Part shown: piece after piece, positions 21,701 to 29,052 of the stretch | Position numbering within the stretch: position 1 is the first letter of the stretch | Layout of the letters: the number at the start of each line of letters is the position of its first letter | Source of the DNA: Bordetella parapertussis | GTDB taxonomy: Bacteria > Pseudomonadota > Gammaproteobacteria > Burkholderiales > SG8-41 | Assembly (NCBI GenBank): GCA_945901405.1 | Contig: CAMDLH010000046.1 | Span: 1 to 36,907 of the forward strand | Length of the DNA: 36,907 bases | Direction of reading: 5' to 3' | Made by a program: the position numbers and the translations under genes | The notes under the pieces: generated by a model | What the model was told of the DNA's origin: nothing | Seen by the model: the letters and a program-made list of their open reading frames with translations, nothing else | Database searches by the model: none

Positions 21701-21810
21701 TGGCCAAGATTGATATAGGCAAACACCCCCGACACCATCAGCGCGGCGATGAAATACAGCACCAGTTGCTGGTGCGAGAGCGCCCATTCGGAGAGGTTGA
21801 AGTTCTTCAC
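18763..21810 (-). CDS. RND efflux transporter permease (AcrB/HAE1-like)
   Basis: This 1015-residue inner-membrane pump has the RND layout: an N-terminal membrane helix, a large periplasmic loop, a helix cluster, a second large loop, and a second helix cluster. The proton-relay motif LVDDAI places the paired aspartates at 403-404 in TM4, as in AcrB. The first periplasmic porter begins with QWPGATAEEVE. It exports substrates in exchange for protons together with the adaptor encoded just upstream. No TolC-type outer membrane channel gene is nearby, so a channel encoded elsewhere must serve. Substrate cannot be told from sequence. Confidence 0.94.
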   Translation of the reverse strand: MKNFNLSEWALSHQQLVLYFIAALMVSGVFAYINLGQAEDPDFTIKVIVINTQWPGATAEEVERQVTDRIEKKLQETPWLDHIRSYSRPGESMIFVLLKDYTPPKDVPDVWYQVRKKINDMRHTLPRGVQGPFVNDEFGDTYGTIYAFTADGLPFAKLKEYADDARQQLLSIANIAKVEIIGDQQEKIYIEMSHRKLATLGIDPLLIFNTLDAQNSMTPAGSVHTQSDRIFMRVSGDFDSVESIREIGIRANNRNFRLGDIARVYRGYVDPPTLRMRYQGQDAIGLAVSMAKGGNIIDLGRDLTPVIARIKSNLPVGVDLHAVADQPTVVKRSVSEFMRTLAEAVAIVLAVSFLSLGVRTGIVVALCIPLTLAIVFLFMKLFGIDLQRISLGALIIALGLLVDDAIIAVEMMVNKMEQGWDRVKAASAAYTSTAFPMLTGTLVTAAGFLPVGFAKSSAGEYTFSIFAVVTIALLVSWVVAVIFTPYIGYKILPDFKSHAGGEDAVYQRPFYLKFRALVTWCVRFRKTVMLITALVFAAALVGFALVEQQFFPSSNRPELLVDLTLPEGSSIRATEREAKKLEAIIARLPDVEHATVYIGGGAPRFYLPLDIQLPNAAFAQFVVLTKSNAARERVFAQLQAAVERDFPLVRARVNRLENGPPVGYPVQFRVTGANPDTVKAIAAEAANITRGNAHVFNVHVDWNERSKVVKLNVDQDKARVLGISSQQLSAVLNSILTGYSVTFYREGDKLIEVLARAESAERLDLGSIGEFNIPAPNGRVVPLSQLVTFSYELEDGIVWRRNRSPNATVRGDIRGSVQAPVVTAQIDPLLAPLRAKLPSGYSISVGGAVEESAKGQDSVAAVMPLMIAVTITLLMIQLQSISRTFLVLLTAPLGLIGATFFLIIFNIPFGFVAMLGVIALSGMIMRNSVILVDQIEQDITAGKSGWEAIIGSTVRRFRPIMLTAAAAILAMIPLTRSDFWGPMAVAIMGGLLVATVLTLLFLPALYAAWFRVKEN

Positions 21811-21831
21811 AACAGCGCGAAATTTTTCGTA

Positions 21832-21861
21832 CTGTCGTTCCCGCGCGGGCGGGAACGACAG
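21832..21861. repeat. REP-like perfect palindrome
   Basis: Thirteen-base arms (CTGTCGTTCCCGC and its exact complement) flank a four-base loop GCGG. It lies in the 85-base gap between adaptor and pump genes. This resembles REP/RAYT-associated palindromes of proteobacteria and may stabilise the upstream mRNA or attenuate transcription into the pump gene. No RAYT transposase is in the window. Confidence 0.7.
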
Positions 21862-21895
21862 CTTTGGGAAGTAGCGTGCAAGAAAACTGGAACCA

Positions 21896-22990
21896 TCACT
21901 TGCGCGCCGCCGCCGTATCTGCGACGCGAACCTTCTGCCCCGGCAACAATTTGTGCACGCCCGCGGTCACCACCACGTCGCCGTCCTTCACGCCCGAAGT
22001 CACCGTCACTGTTTCTTCGCGAAACTGCCCAATCACCACCGGCGCAAGACGCACGCTACTGGTTGCCGCATCGACCACCCACACCGCCGCCTGTTTGTCT
22101 TTTTGATAGATAGCGGTCAGCGGCAACAGCGCGATGGGTTGCGCGCCCTCGCGCGTGAGCGCGACGGTCGCGGTCATGCCAAGCTGCATCAACGCGTCGG
22201 CCTCCATCACCGCGATGCGCACGGCGTAGGTGCGCGTCACCGCGTCGGCCGTGGGTGAAATTTCGCGCACTTTACCCATGTAGCGCGCCTTGGGCGCTGC
22301 CCACAGAGTCACCTCCACGCGCGCGGCATCGCGCACTTCGGCGAGTCGATTCTCCGGTACGGCGATGAGTATTTCCTTCTCGGTCTCGCGCGCAACCCGC
22401 ACCACGGTTTGCCCCGCCGCGACCACCTGCCCGTTTTCCGCCTCGACGGCAGTGACGACCCCCGCGCGATCCGCTCTGAGCTCGGCGTAGGCGCCCTGAT
22501 TTTCAACCACGCCGAGTTGCGCCTTCATTTGCTCGTGGCGCGCCACCGCGACATCGAGCGCTGCCTTACGCCGGTCGATCTCGGCGGCGCTGATGAATTT
22601 CTTCTGGAACAAATCGTTGTAGCGCGCGTAATCCGCCTGCGCCTGTACCCAGTCGGCGTGCGCCGCCGCCTGCTGGCTTTTCGCGTTGGCGATGTTGAGC
22701 TGCAAGTCGCGCGCATCCAGCCGCGCGAGCAAAGTGCCCGGCTTCACCATCGCGCCGACGTCGACCAGCCGTTCGGCAATCTTGCCGCCGACCCTGAAAC
22801 CTAGCGCGCTCTCGGTGCGCGCGCGCACCTCACCCGCAAAGCCCGCGTGGCTGGCATGAGCGCCGAACGCGACTTTTTGCGTCAGCACCGGGTGGATTTC
22901 TTCCGGCGCCGGAGTAGGTTTGTCACACGCTGCCAGCAGCGCGCACAACGTTACACTGAGGATTATATGTAAGTATTTGTTTTTAAACAC
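21896..22990 (-). CDS. RND efflux periplasmic adaptor (membrane fusion) lipoprotein
   Basis: This 364-residue HlyD/AcrA-family adaptor links the RND pump to an outer-membrane channel. It has a lipoprotein signal peptide with lipobox LLAAC (Cys22). It then has a lipoyl half-motif (GFRVGGKI, LLARLDARDL), an alpha-helical hairpin around residues 80-150, a second lipoyl half, a beta-barrel and a membrane-proximal domain. The start is a GTG at 22990 with no visible Shine-Dalgarno sequence. Both the start codon and the methyltransferase stop lie in or next to repeat copy C. Translation may therefore depend on coupling to the upstream gene. Confidence 0.92.
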   Translation of the reverse strand: MFKNKYLHIILSVTLCALLAACDKPTPAPEEIHPVLTQKVAFGAHASHAGFAGEVRARTESALGFRVGGKIAERLVDVGAMVKPGTLLARLDARDLQLNIANAKSQQAAAHADWVQAQADYARYNDLFQKKFISAAEIDRRKAALDVAVARHEQMKAQLGVVENQGAYAELRADRAGVVTAVEAENGQVVAAGQTVVRVARETEKEILIAVPENRLAEVRDAARVEVTLWAAPKARYMGKVREISPTADAVTRTYAVRIAVMEADALMQLGMTATVALTREGAQPIALLPLTAIYQKDKQAAVWVVDAATSSVRLAPVVIGQFREETVTVTSGVKDGDVVVTAGVHKLLPGQKVRVADTAAARK

Positions 22991-22997
22991 TATTTAT
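22970..22997 (+). repeat. AT-rich dispersed repeat, copy C (methyltransferase/adaptor junction)
   Basis: TAAGTATTTGTTTTTA, 16 bases identical to copy E, then AAACACTATTTA. It covers the TAA stop of the methyltransferase and the GTG start of the adaptor. It occupies the place where a ribosome-binding site would be expected. Confidence 0.7.
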
Positions 22998-23821
22998 GGC
23001 TTAACAAACTTGAGGGTCATGCGATCGCTCTCGCCGATGGCAAGATACTTTTCAGGATCCAGCCGCCCGCGCGACATCGGCGGCAACGTCCACACACCGT
23101 TGGGATGATCCTTGGTGTCCTTAGGATTAGCATTCACTTCGGATTTTTCAAGCAGTTTGAAACCCGCCTTCTGCGCGAGTTCAATCACGTAGGCCTCGGT
23201 CATGTAACCGGTTTTCACCTGCTGCTCGAACGACGTGCCCGGATTAGCACGATGCTCCACCACGCCGAGGATGCCGCCCGCTTTCAGCGCATCGTAAAAC
23301 GACTTGAACGCCGCCGTATCCGATTTCGCCAGGCTCCAGTTATGCACGTTGCGAAACGTCAGCACCATGTCGGCGCTACCCGCGGGCGCGATGTTGACCC
23401 ACTCCGGCGGCCCGAACGAAGTGAACAACGGTTTGCCATACAGCTCCGGTCGCCTGGCATATGCGGCCTCCTGCTTTTCGCGCGCCTCGCGCTGCCAGTT
23501 CTGAAGTTTCGGGTTTTCAATTGCGACGCTGGCGAGATGGAGCTTGCCCTTGTCGCGCAGCACCGGCGCCAGTATCTCGGAATACCAGCCGCCGCCGGGC
23601 CAGATTTCCACCACCGCCATGTCGGGCTTCAAGCCGAAGAACAGCAGTGTCTCGCGCGGATGCCGGTATTTGTCGCGCGCGCGATTCGCTTCAGGGCGAT
23701 GCGTGCCGCTGATCGCCTTGTCGAGCAGCGCTTCGGTCTCGCTTTGCGCGGCGGCGTGCATCGCCCCCATCAACAAGCCGGCGGCAATCAGCATCATGCC
23801 CAATCCGTTTCGCAGTTTCAT
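22994..23821 (-). CDS. Exported class I SAM-dependent methyltransferase-like protein (COG4798 type)
   Basis: This 275-residue protein has a Sec-type signal peptide (MKLRNGLGMM...AAAQ). It continues with a class I methyltransferase fold: the SAM-binding segment VVEIWPGGGWYSEIL, an ADMVLTFRNVHNW segment, and VVEHRANPG. Proteins of this type are known as predicted methyltransferases with signal peptides. Their substrate, and whether they use SAM outside the cytoplasm, is not established. ATG 23821 was chosen because GAGGAGG lies seven bases ahead, so 13 upstream codons are excluded. It is the first gene of the RND operon, four bases from the adaptor. Confidence 0.85.
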   Translation of the reverse strand: MKLRNGLGMMLIAAGLLMGAMHAAAQSETEALLDKAISGTHRPEANRARDKYRHPRETLLFFGLKPDMAVVEIWPGGGWYSEILAPVLRDKGKLHLASVAIENPKLQNWQREAREKQEAAYARRPELYGKPLFTSFGPPEWVNIAPAGSADMVLTFRNVHNWSLAKSDTAAFKSFYDALKAGGILGVVEHRANPGTSFEQQVKTGYMTEAYVIELAQKAGFKLLEKSEVNANPKDTKDHPNGVWTLPPMSRGRLDPEKYLAIGESDRMTLKFVKP

Positions 23822-23890
23822 CGCAGCCTCCTCAACACCCATCGACATCAGGATCGCCAATATGCATCATAATGCCTCCGTGGGGAATAC

Positions 23891-24364
23891 ATGAGCGAAA
23901 ACAAGGAAAAATCATCCGCGCGCCTGTATTGGCTGTGGGCGTGGCTGGCTGTCGCGGTGGTGACTGGCGTGCCCGTGGGACGGCTCGCCTATCAAAATGT
24001 CGTCGAATCGAATATCGAATCGCGCCACCGGCTGATCGTGCAATACGAACTGTGGCGCGCGCATCCCAAAATGAGTGCGTCACCGCAAAATTGGGCACGC
24101 ATGGCCTCGCGGCTGCTCACCGACAATCAATTGATGAATCGCGTACGCATCGTGCACTCGGCCAACGCCGAACAAATCGAACTCGACTACCGGCGCGATC
24201 TTACGATCACACAAGGACTAACGCTCTCCAAGTACGTGCTGCCTTGGGCGCTGGCGATCGCGTTGCTCTACGGCGTGGGCTGGTGGCTGCTGCGCCCACG
24301 AAAGACCGCGCCGCCACCGAAGGTAGTGCCGGCGAGTTACAACGATCCGCGCTATCGAGAGTAA
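23891..24364 (+). CDS. Hypothetical two-TM inner membrane protein
   Basis: I do not recognise a family. The 157-residue protein has a membrane segment at about residues 13-33 (YWLWAWLAVAVVTGVPVG) and a soluble loop of about 85 residues rich in Arg and Asn. A second membrane segment is at about 116-134, followed by a short basic, proline-rich tail. Both ends probably face the cytoplasm, with the loop in the periplasm. GGGG lies five bases ahead of the ATG. It is divergent from the methyltransferase gene, with 69 bases between, and convergent with the Bug gene 11 bases beyond. Confidence 0.75.
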   Translation: MSENKEKSSARLYWLWAWLAVAVVTGVPVGRLAYQNVVESNIESRHRLIVQYELWRAHPKMSASPQNWARMASRLLTDNQLMNRVRIVHSANAEQIELDYRRDLTITQGLTLSKYVLPWALAIALLYGVGWWLLRPRKTAPPPKVVPASYNDPRYRE

Positions 24365-24375
24365 GCGCGCGCGAG

Positions 24376-25350
24376 CTACTCCGGCTTCGCACCGGAGCGC
24401 TTGAACACCTCCACCCACTTCACTGTTTCAGCCTGAAAGAAAGCCGCGAATTCCTTTGGTGTGTTGCCGACAATTTCGGCGCCTTCGGTTGCCAACCGTT
24501 CCTTGATATCGGGCGAAGACAACGCGTTGACGATTTCACGATTCAGACGCTCAACAATCGCGTGAGATACCTTGACCGGCGCGAACATGCCGTGCCATTG
24601 CAGCGCCTCAAAATCCTGGATGCCCAGCTCGTGCAGCGTCGCAATCTCCGGCACGATAGAAGAACGTTTGCGCGCAGACAGGCCGATGCCGCGCAGTTTG
24701 CCGGACTTCAAGTGGCCCTGCACCAGCGGAATCACGAGAAAACCGAACTGGGTTTCTCCGCTCAGGAGCGACACTTGCGTGGGCGCGGCGCCGCGATACG
24801 GCACGTGGTTCGCATCAATGCCGGTTCTCAGTTTGAACAACTCCATTGCCAGATGCTGCGCCGCGCCGACACCGGCCGAGCCGTAAGACAGCGCACCTGC
24901 TTTCGCCTTGGCCAACGCCAGCAACTCCTTCAGATTGCGCGCCGGCAGCGAAGGATGCGTCGCGAGAATTTGCGGAATCGACACCGTCGTGGTGATCGGC
25001 GCAAGGTCGCGGCGCGGATCGAAGGTAAGCTTCGCGTAAAAGGTCGTCATCAACGCCACCGATGAGGCCACATACAACAAGGTATGTCCGTCTGGTTGCG
25101 CACGCACCACGGCTTCGGTTCCTATCGTACTGCTCGCCCCCGGACGATTCTCGACAATCACCGTACGGCCGAAACTCGCGGCAAGTTTTTGCCCGATGAA
25201 GCGCGCGATCATGTCGCTGCCCCCGCCGGGCGGCACCGGCACCATGATCGTTATTTGCCGCGAGGGGAAATCTTGCGCCGGTACGGATGCAGCCGTGCAA
25301 AATAGCGCGGTAAAGCAAACCGCTATCAGTCTAGTAACGTTACGCATCAT
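24376..25350 (-). CDS. Bug/TctC-family tripartite tricarboxylate transporter binding protein
   Basis: This periplasmic solute-binding protein of about 324 residues belongs to the Bug family, which is greatly expanded in betaproteobacteria. It has a signal peptide and the mature N terminus FPSRQITIMVPVPPGGGSD. The family hallmarks IVENRPGAS, YVASSVALMT and HVPYRGAAP follow. Ligands are usually carboxylates, but this one cannot be predicted. I favour ATG 25350, with GGAG five bases ahead. An ATG at 25368 overlaps the upstream stop as ATGA and would add six residues. No TctA/TctB membrane genes are adjacent. It ends in TAG. Confidence 0.92.
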   Translation of the reverse strand: MMRNVTRLIAVCFTALFCTAASVPAQDFPSRQITIMVPVPPGGGSDMIARFIGQKLAASFGRTVIVENRPGASSTIGTEAVVRAQPDGHTLLYVASSVALMTTFYAKLTFDPRRDLAPITTTVSIPQILATHPSLPARNLKELLALAKAKAGALSYGSAGVGAAQHLAMELFKLRTGIDANHVPYRGAAPTQVSLLSGETQFGFLVIPLVQGHLKSGKLRGIGLSARKRSSIVPEIATLHELGIQDFEALQWHGMFAPVKVSHAIVERLNREIVNALSSPDIKERLATEGAEIVGNTPKEFAAFFQAETVKWVEVFKRSGAKPE

Positions 25351-25364
25351 GTTCGCTCCGCGTC

Positions 25365-26351
25365 TCATTGCGGCGCAATCTTCGCATCCTTGAGATTCTG
25401 CGCATAACGTTTCAACTCCGCATCGACGAAGACACGAAATTCCTCCGGCGTGCTCGCCACCGGATAAAACGCGGCGGCTTCGAGAAACTCAACGATCCTC
25501 GGCAACTTCACCGCCTCACGCACCGAGGCATGCAGCTTGTTGAGTATCGCCGGCGGCGTGTTGGCCGGCGCGAACCACACGTTCCAGGTGAAATCAACAA
25601 CGTAACTGGGCACGCCGACTTCGGACACCAGCGGCACGTCGGGCAGGCGAGAGAATCGCTTGGAGCCGGAAAACGCCAGCGCGCGCAGTTTGCCCGACTG
25701 CACGAACGACAGCGACGCGGTGGGCGGCGTAAATGTCAGATCGGCCTCGCCCGACATCACCGCCGTCATCGCCTCGGCGCCGCCGCGGTACGGTATGTGA
25801 CGAATCTTCACGCCGGAATGCAGGTTAAACAATTCCCCCGCAAGCTGCGTGGTGCCGCCCACCGGCGGCGCGCTGTAGGTCATCGATTTTTGTTTCGCCA
25901 GCGCGATGAATTCCTTCACCGTGTACGCCGGTATCGAAGGATTCAAAAGCATCAGAAAGCCGACGCCCGCCGCGATCTGCGTCACCGGCGTGAGATCGCG
26001 CCGCACGTCATACGGCAGTTTTTTATGCACCAGCGCATTGAGCAGCACCGCGGGGGCGGTGTGCAGCAGGGTGTAACCATCAGGCGCGGCGGTGGCGACA
26101 ATTTGCGCGCCGATGATGCCGTTGGCGCCGCCGCGATTATCGACAATCAGATTCTGGCCGAGATAATTTTCAGCGGCGCGCCCCACCGTGCGCGCGATGG
26201 TGTCGGGGCTGCCGCCAGCGGTGGACGCCACCACCACGCGTATCGGACGATTCGGATACACCGCCGCCCCCGGCGGCGCAGCGCTGTGTGCAAAATCGCT
26301 CATTACCGCGCAAAACATCGAAACCAGAACTACCGGAATTACATGCTGCAT
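25365..26351 (-). CDS. Second Bug/TctC-family binding protein
   Basis: This 328-residue member of the same family is clearly diverged from its downstream neighbour. It has a signal peptide ending near AHS, then the mature start YPNRPIRVVVASTAGGSPD. Family motifs include NRGGANGIIG, YTLLHTAP and HIPYRGGAEAM. The start at ATG 26351 is supported by GGGAG seven bases ahead, so 14 earlier codons are excluded. It is transcribed just ahead of the other Bug gene, with overlapping ends. Two binding proteins of different specificity could share a distant TctAB permease, or act as sensors. Confidence 0.92.
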   Translation of the reverse strand: MQHVIPVVLVSMFCAVMSDFAHSAAPPGAAVYPNRPIRVVVASTAGGSPDTIARTVGRAAENYLGQNLIVDNRGGANGIIGAQIVATAAPDGYTLLHTAPAVLLNALVHKKLPYDVRRDLTPVTQIAAGVGFLMLLNPSIPAYTVKEFIALAKQKSMTYSAPPVGGTTQLAGELFNLHSGVKIRHIPYRGGAEAMTAVMSGEADLTFTPPTASLSFVQSGKLRALAFSGSKRFSRLPDVPLVSEVGVPSYVVDFTWNVWFAPANTPPAILNKLHASVREAVKLPRIVEFLEAAAFYPVASTPEEFRVFVDAELKRYAQNLKDAKIAPQ

Positions 26352-26438
26352 GGCGCGTCTCCCACGGTTGTTATCCCCTGCCACTGCACGCAAACATCTT
26401 ACATCGAGCCAGCGCGGTAAGTCACTCGGTTATGGATT

Positions 26439-27398
26439 TCACTCCGCGCGTATGCCCGCCGCCGCATGATTGGAAACCACTTCCAGCACGCGCTTGCGCT
26501 CCGCGTTGAACAACTCCGTGCGCACAACCGCGATGTTGCGCCCGCTTTGCAGCACGGTGGAACGTAGGCTGATGGCCTTGCCCTGGCCAGGGCTGATGTA
26601 CCACGCCGATGCGCCGGTGGTGAGCTGATGTTCGGGCACGGCGGCCTCCGCCGTGACGAGTGCCGCGTTGATGAGAAATCCGCCTTGCACATGGCCCACG
26701 CGGTTGCCGATGTGCATGCCCACGGGCAGTTTGCCCACCGCGCCGGTTTTCGTGCGCTTGACGCCGGGGTTGCACAGCACAGTGAGCAAATCGCCATGTT
26801 GCGCGTCGCGGCATGCACGTGTTACCCGGCGCAACGTGGCTTTCTCGGCGGCGTCTAGATCACGCGCGTTGAGCAGCGGCAGGTTGTTGCCGTCCTGCCC
26901 GCCCTCCCACGGCAGGCCGTGCATCACCATGCCCTTGGGCGCAGGCGGCGACACCCACGTGCCCGACATGCGCAGCACTTCGCGCCCCTCGCTCATGACA
27001 TGGCCGGCACACACGCTTTCGGGCAACGCGGTACGCGGCGAGAAGCCGCTGCCGCGTGCGCTGAGTTCAAGCAGGCCGCACGCGGGTTCGCCGGTGAATT
27101 CGACTCTGAGCATCAACGTCGCCGTGCGCACATTCGGATCGAGAAACACGCGGTTCGATGCGGCCAGCGTCATGTCGGCGGCGTACAGCACTGCAACGCG
27201 ACTGAAGTTGCCATGAGCATCCACGCTCCGCGGCGTGGCCTCCAGCGCGAATTCGACGCCATCGGTCTTGAAGCGTTTGTTCTTGAAGCCGAGAAAATAT
27301 CCGGCAAGTTGAAAACCCGGCGCGCGATTGCTCGAGATCGCGCGCAGCATTTGTTTGCGTATGAGATTTATATCCTGCGTACTGAGAGTCACATCCAT
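26439..27398 (-). CDS. PaaI-like double-hotdog acyl-CoA thioesterase-like protein
   Basis: This protein of about 319 residues has a C-terminal hotdog domain. The diagnostic stretch is GMHIGNRVGHVQGG, then TTGASAWYISPGQGKAI and VVRTELFN, typical of PaaI/4HBT-type acyl-CoA thioesterases. The N-terminal half looks like a second, more diverged hotdog. Such proteins hydrolyse acyl-CoA thioesters in the cytoplasm; the acyl chain is unknown. The ATG directly abuts AAGG, so the true start may be the GTG two codons later, which has proper spacing. Repeat copy D lies 11 bases upstream, and an 87-base gap with no gene follows the stop. Confidence 0.68.
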   Translation of the reverse strand: MDVTLSTQDINLIRKQMLRAISSNRAPGFQLAGYFLGFKNKRFKTDGVEFALEATPRSVDAHGNFSRVAVLYAADMTLAASNRVFLDPNVRTATLMLRVEFTGEPACGLLELSARGSGFSPRTALPESVCAGHVMSEGREVLRMSGTWVSPPAPKGMVMHGLPWEGGQDGNNLPLLNARDLDAAEKATLRRVTRACRDAQHGDLLTVLCNPGVKRTKTGAVGKLPVGMHIGNRVGHVQGGFLINAALVTAEAAVPEHQLTTGASAWYISPGQGKAISLRSTVLQSGRNIAVVRTELFNAERKRVLEVVSNHAAAGIRAE

Positions 27399-27408
27399 CC
27401 TTGCATTG

Positions 27409-27437
27409 TAAGTTATTGTTTTTATTGAATATTTTTA
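27409..27437 (+). repeat. AT-rich dispersed repeat, copy D (propeller/thioesterase junction)
   Basis: TAAGTTATTGTTTTTATTGA followed by ATATTTTTAA. It fills the 36-base gap between the beta-propeller stop and the thioesterase start, and supplies the propeller's TAA stop. TTGTTTTTATTGA is identical to copy E. Confidence 0.65.
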
Positions 27438-28385
27438 ATAGTCGGATTCAGGGATATAAACGCCCCACGGCTGATCCCCAACTTTGATGTCGTTCACTTT
27501 CTCTAGCTTTTCGGTGTCGATGACCGACACCGTGTTCGAGCGGCCGTTGGCGACATAAAGTTTTTTGCCATCGGGCGTGATCGACATATTCCACGGGCGC
27601 TGGCCGACGGTGATGGTTTTGGTCACCTTGTTGCTCGCGACATCAATCACGCTCAGTGTGCCGTCGGCGCCGTTGGAGATGAACACGGTTTTGCCGTTCG
27701 GGTGTATGCGCACGCCGTTCGAGCGCACGCCAGCGGAGATCACCGCAATCACCTTGTGACTCGACACATCGATCGCGTACACCCGGTTCGCCAGTTCGCA
27801 CGCCACGTAGGCAAATTTGCCATCGGGCGTGAAACCGATGCCGCGCGGGCGCTTGCCCACCTTGATCGTGGTGTGCACCTTGCGCGCGGCGACATCGATC
27901 ACATCGACCACCTCGGATTCCTCGGCGCTGACATACACCCACTTGCCGTCGCGGCTGAACACCGCGTGCTCGGGGTTTTCGCCCTCGGTCTTCACCTGGA
28001 ACGTGCGCTTGCCGCTGGCGGTGTCGACGAAATGCACCGAGTTGTCCTCTTCCACCGCCACCGCGAGCAGCTTGCCGTCGGGCGAGCGATACACGCCTTC
28101 GGGCGATTCACCGAGATCGATGCGGCGCGCGACCTTGCGCGCGGCAATATCAACAACCTGCAACGAATTCGCCGGCTGATCGCTCACATAAAGCAGCTTG
28201 CCGTCCTTGGACGCGGCGATGCCGCGCGGACGTTTGCCCGCGGGAAATTCCCCCACCACGGCGTCGTTCGCGGTGTCGATCACCGTGATATTGCCGGAGC
28301 GCTCGTTGGGAACGTAGGCAAATGGCGCCGCGAATACCACGCCGGCGCACCAACAGACAGCAGAAACGATTACTTTGAACTTCAT
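27435..28385 (-). CDS. YVTN-family beta-propeller protein, exported
   Basis: This 316-residue protein has a signal peptide (about 1-19). Seven or so repeats follow, of the form VxxxFxxDGKxxYVxxxxxNxVxVIDxxxxKV, the YVTN/40-residue beta-propeller pattern. It resembles propellers annotated as PQQ-dependent catabolism-associated, but no PQQ dehydrogenase is in the window, so no specific function is assigned. It is probably periplasmic. It lies 22 bases after the Sel1 gene and has a GAGGAG ribosome-binding site ahead of the ATG. Confidence 0.88.
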   Translation of the reverse strand: MKFKVIVSAVCWCAGVVFAAPFAYVPNERSGNITVIDTANDAVVGEFPAGKRPRGIAASKDGKLLYVSDQPANSLQVVDIAARKVARRIDLGESPEGVYRSPDGKLLAVAVEEDNSVHFVDTASGKRTFQVKTEGENPEHAVFSRDGKWVYVSAEESEVVDVIDVAARKVHTTIKVGKRPRGIGFTPDGKFAYVACELANRVYAIDVSSHKVIAVISAGVRSNGVRIHPNGKTVFISNGADGTLSVIDVASNKVTKTITVGQRPWNMSITPDGKKLYVANGRSNTVSVIDTEKLEKVNDIKVGDQPWGVYIPESDY

Positions 28386-28407
28386 GAACCCATACTCCTC
28401 GAAACAA

Positions 28408-29007
28408 TTATTGTGATTTTCGCACCGGCCCCTGCTTCACTCGTGCTTCCGTTTCCTTGATTTGCTCCGACGTCATTTGCTCCGCCGCCGGTGCACGCAG
28501 CGCCATGCCGTCGATGTAGCCGTTGCGCGCGGCGAGCGTGAGCCAATAGTACGCGGCCACCGGGTCTTTATCCACGCCCGTGCCAGCGAGGTAAAAGCGG
28601 CCCAGATTAAGTTGCGCGATGCCCACGCCCTGTTGCGACGCCTTTTCAAACCACGCCGCGGACAGCGCCAGGTCTTTTTCCACGCCGCGCCCGTCCTTGT
28701 AGTAAAGGCCCAGCTCGCTTTGCGCCTCGGCATGCGCTTGTTCGGCGGCGGCGCGCAGCCATTTCGCCGCCGTTGCATGATCACGAGTGGCGCCCCAGCC
28801 GAATTTATGCATGATCCCCATGCGGTATTGCGCCTCGGCCACGCCCTGCTCCGCGACGGGCTTGAAAAGTTGATACGCCGCAGCGTAATCTTCCTTCTCG
28901 AAAGCCGCGCGCGCCTGCTCTATTTGCGCGCTGGCGGCCACGGGTACCGCCACCGCAAGCGCCGTAAACAAGCCCATGCCCAACAACCGGATCGTGCGCG
29001 TAAACAT
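28408..29007 (-). CDS. Sel1-repeat exported protein
   Basis: This protein of 199 residues has a signal peptide ending near ASA (about residue 25). It then carries at least three Sel1-like repeats: AEAQYRMGIMHKFGWG, AEAQSELGLYYKDGRGV and AQLNLGRFYLAGTGVDKD. These alpha-solenoids mediate protein contacts. The ATG at 29007 is chosen because AGAGG lies five bases ahead; a GTG two codons earlier overlaps that site. It is transcribed ahead of the YVTN gene and divergent from the cytochrome c peroxidase gene. Confidence 0.87.
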   Translation of the reverse strand: MFTRTIRLLGMGLFTALAVAVPVAASAQIEQARAAFEKEDYAAAYQLFKPVAEQGVAEAQYRMGIMHKFGWGATRDHATAAKWLRAAAEQAHAEAQSELGLYYKDGRGVEKDLALSAAWFEKASQQGVGIAQLNLGRFYLAGTGVDKDPVAAYYWLTLAARNGYIDGMALRAPAAEQMTSEQIKETEARVKQGPVRKSQ

Positions 29008-29016
29008 AATCACCTC

Positions 29017-29044
29017 TTGTGCAAAAACGCGGTATTAGTATAAC
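29017..29044 (+). promoter_or_regulatory. Possible promoter for the cytochrome c peroxidase gene
   Basis: TTGTGC at 29017-29022 and TATAAC at 29039-29044 have a 16-base spacing. They lie in the 45-base gap between divergent genes, and the -10 ends only eight bases before the ATG at 29053. The transcript would be almost leaderless, and no strong ribosome-binding site is seen. Weak evidence. Confidence 0.3.
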
Positions 29045-29052
29045 TTGAGACG

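Noticed and set aside
20848..22113. 421-codon open frame antisense to the RND genes
   Set aside because: It mirrors the codon bias of the real genes on the other strand, shows no domain, and crosses two well-supported genes. Similar long antisense frames opposite the peroxidase (29431-30312) and propeller (27702-28460) are rejected for the same reason.
28398..28415. Possible reversed copy of the repeat at the Sel1/YVTN junction
   Set aside because: Only TAATTGTTT is shared, and in the opposite orientation, which is too short to distinguish from chance.
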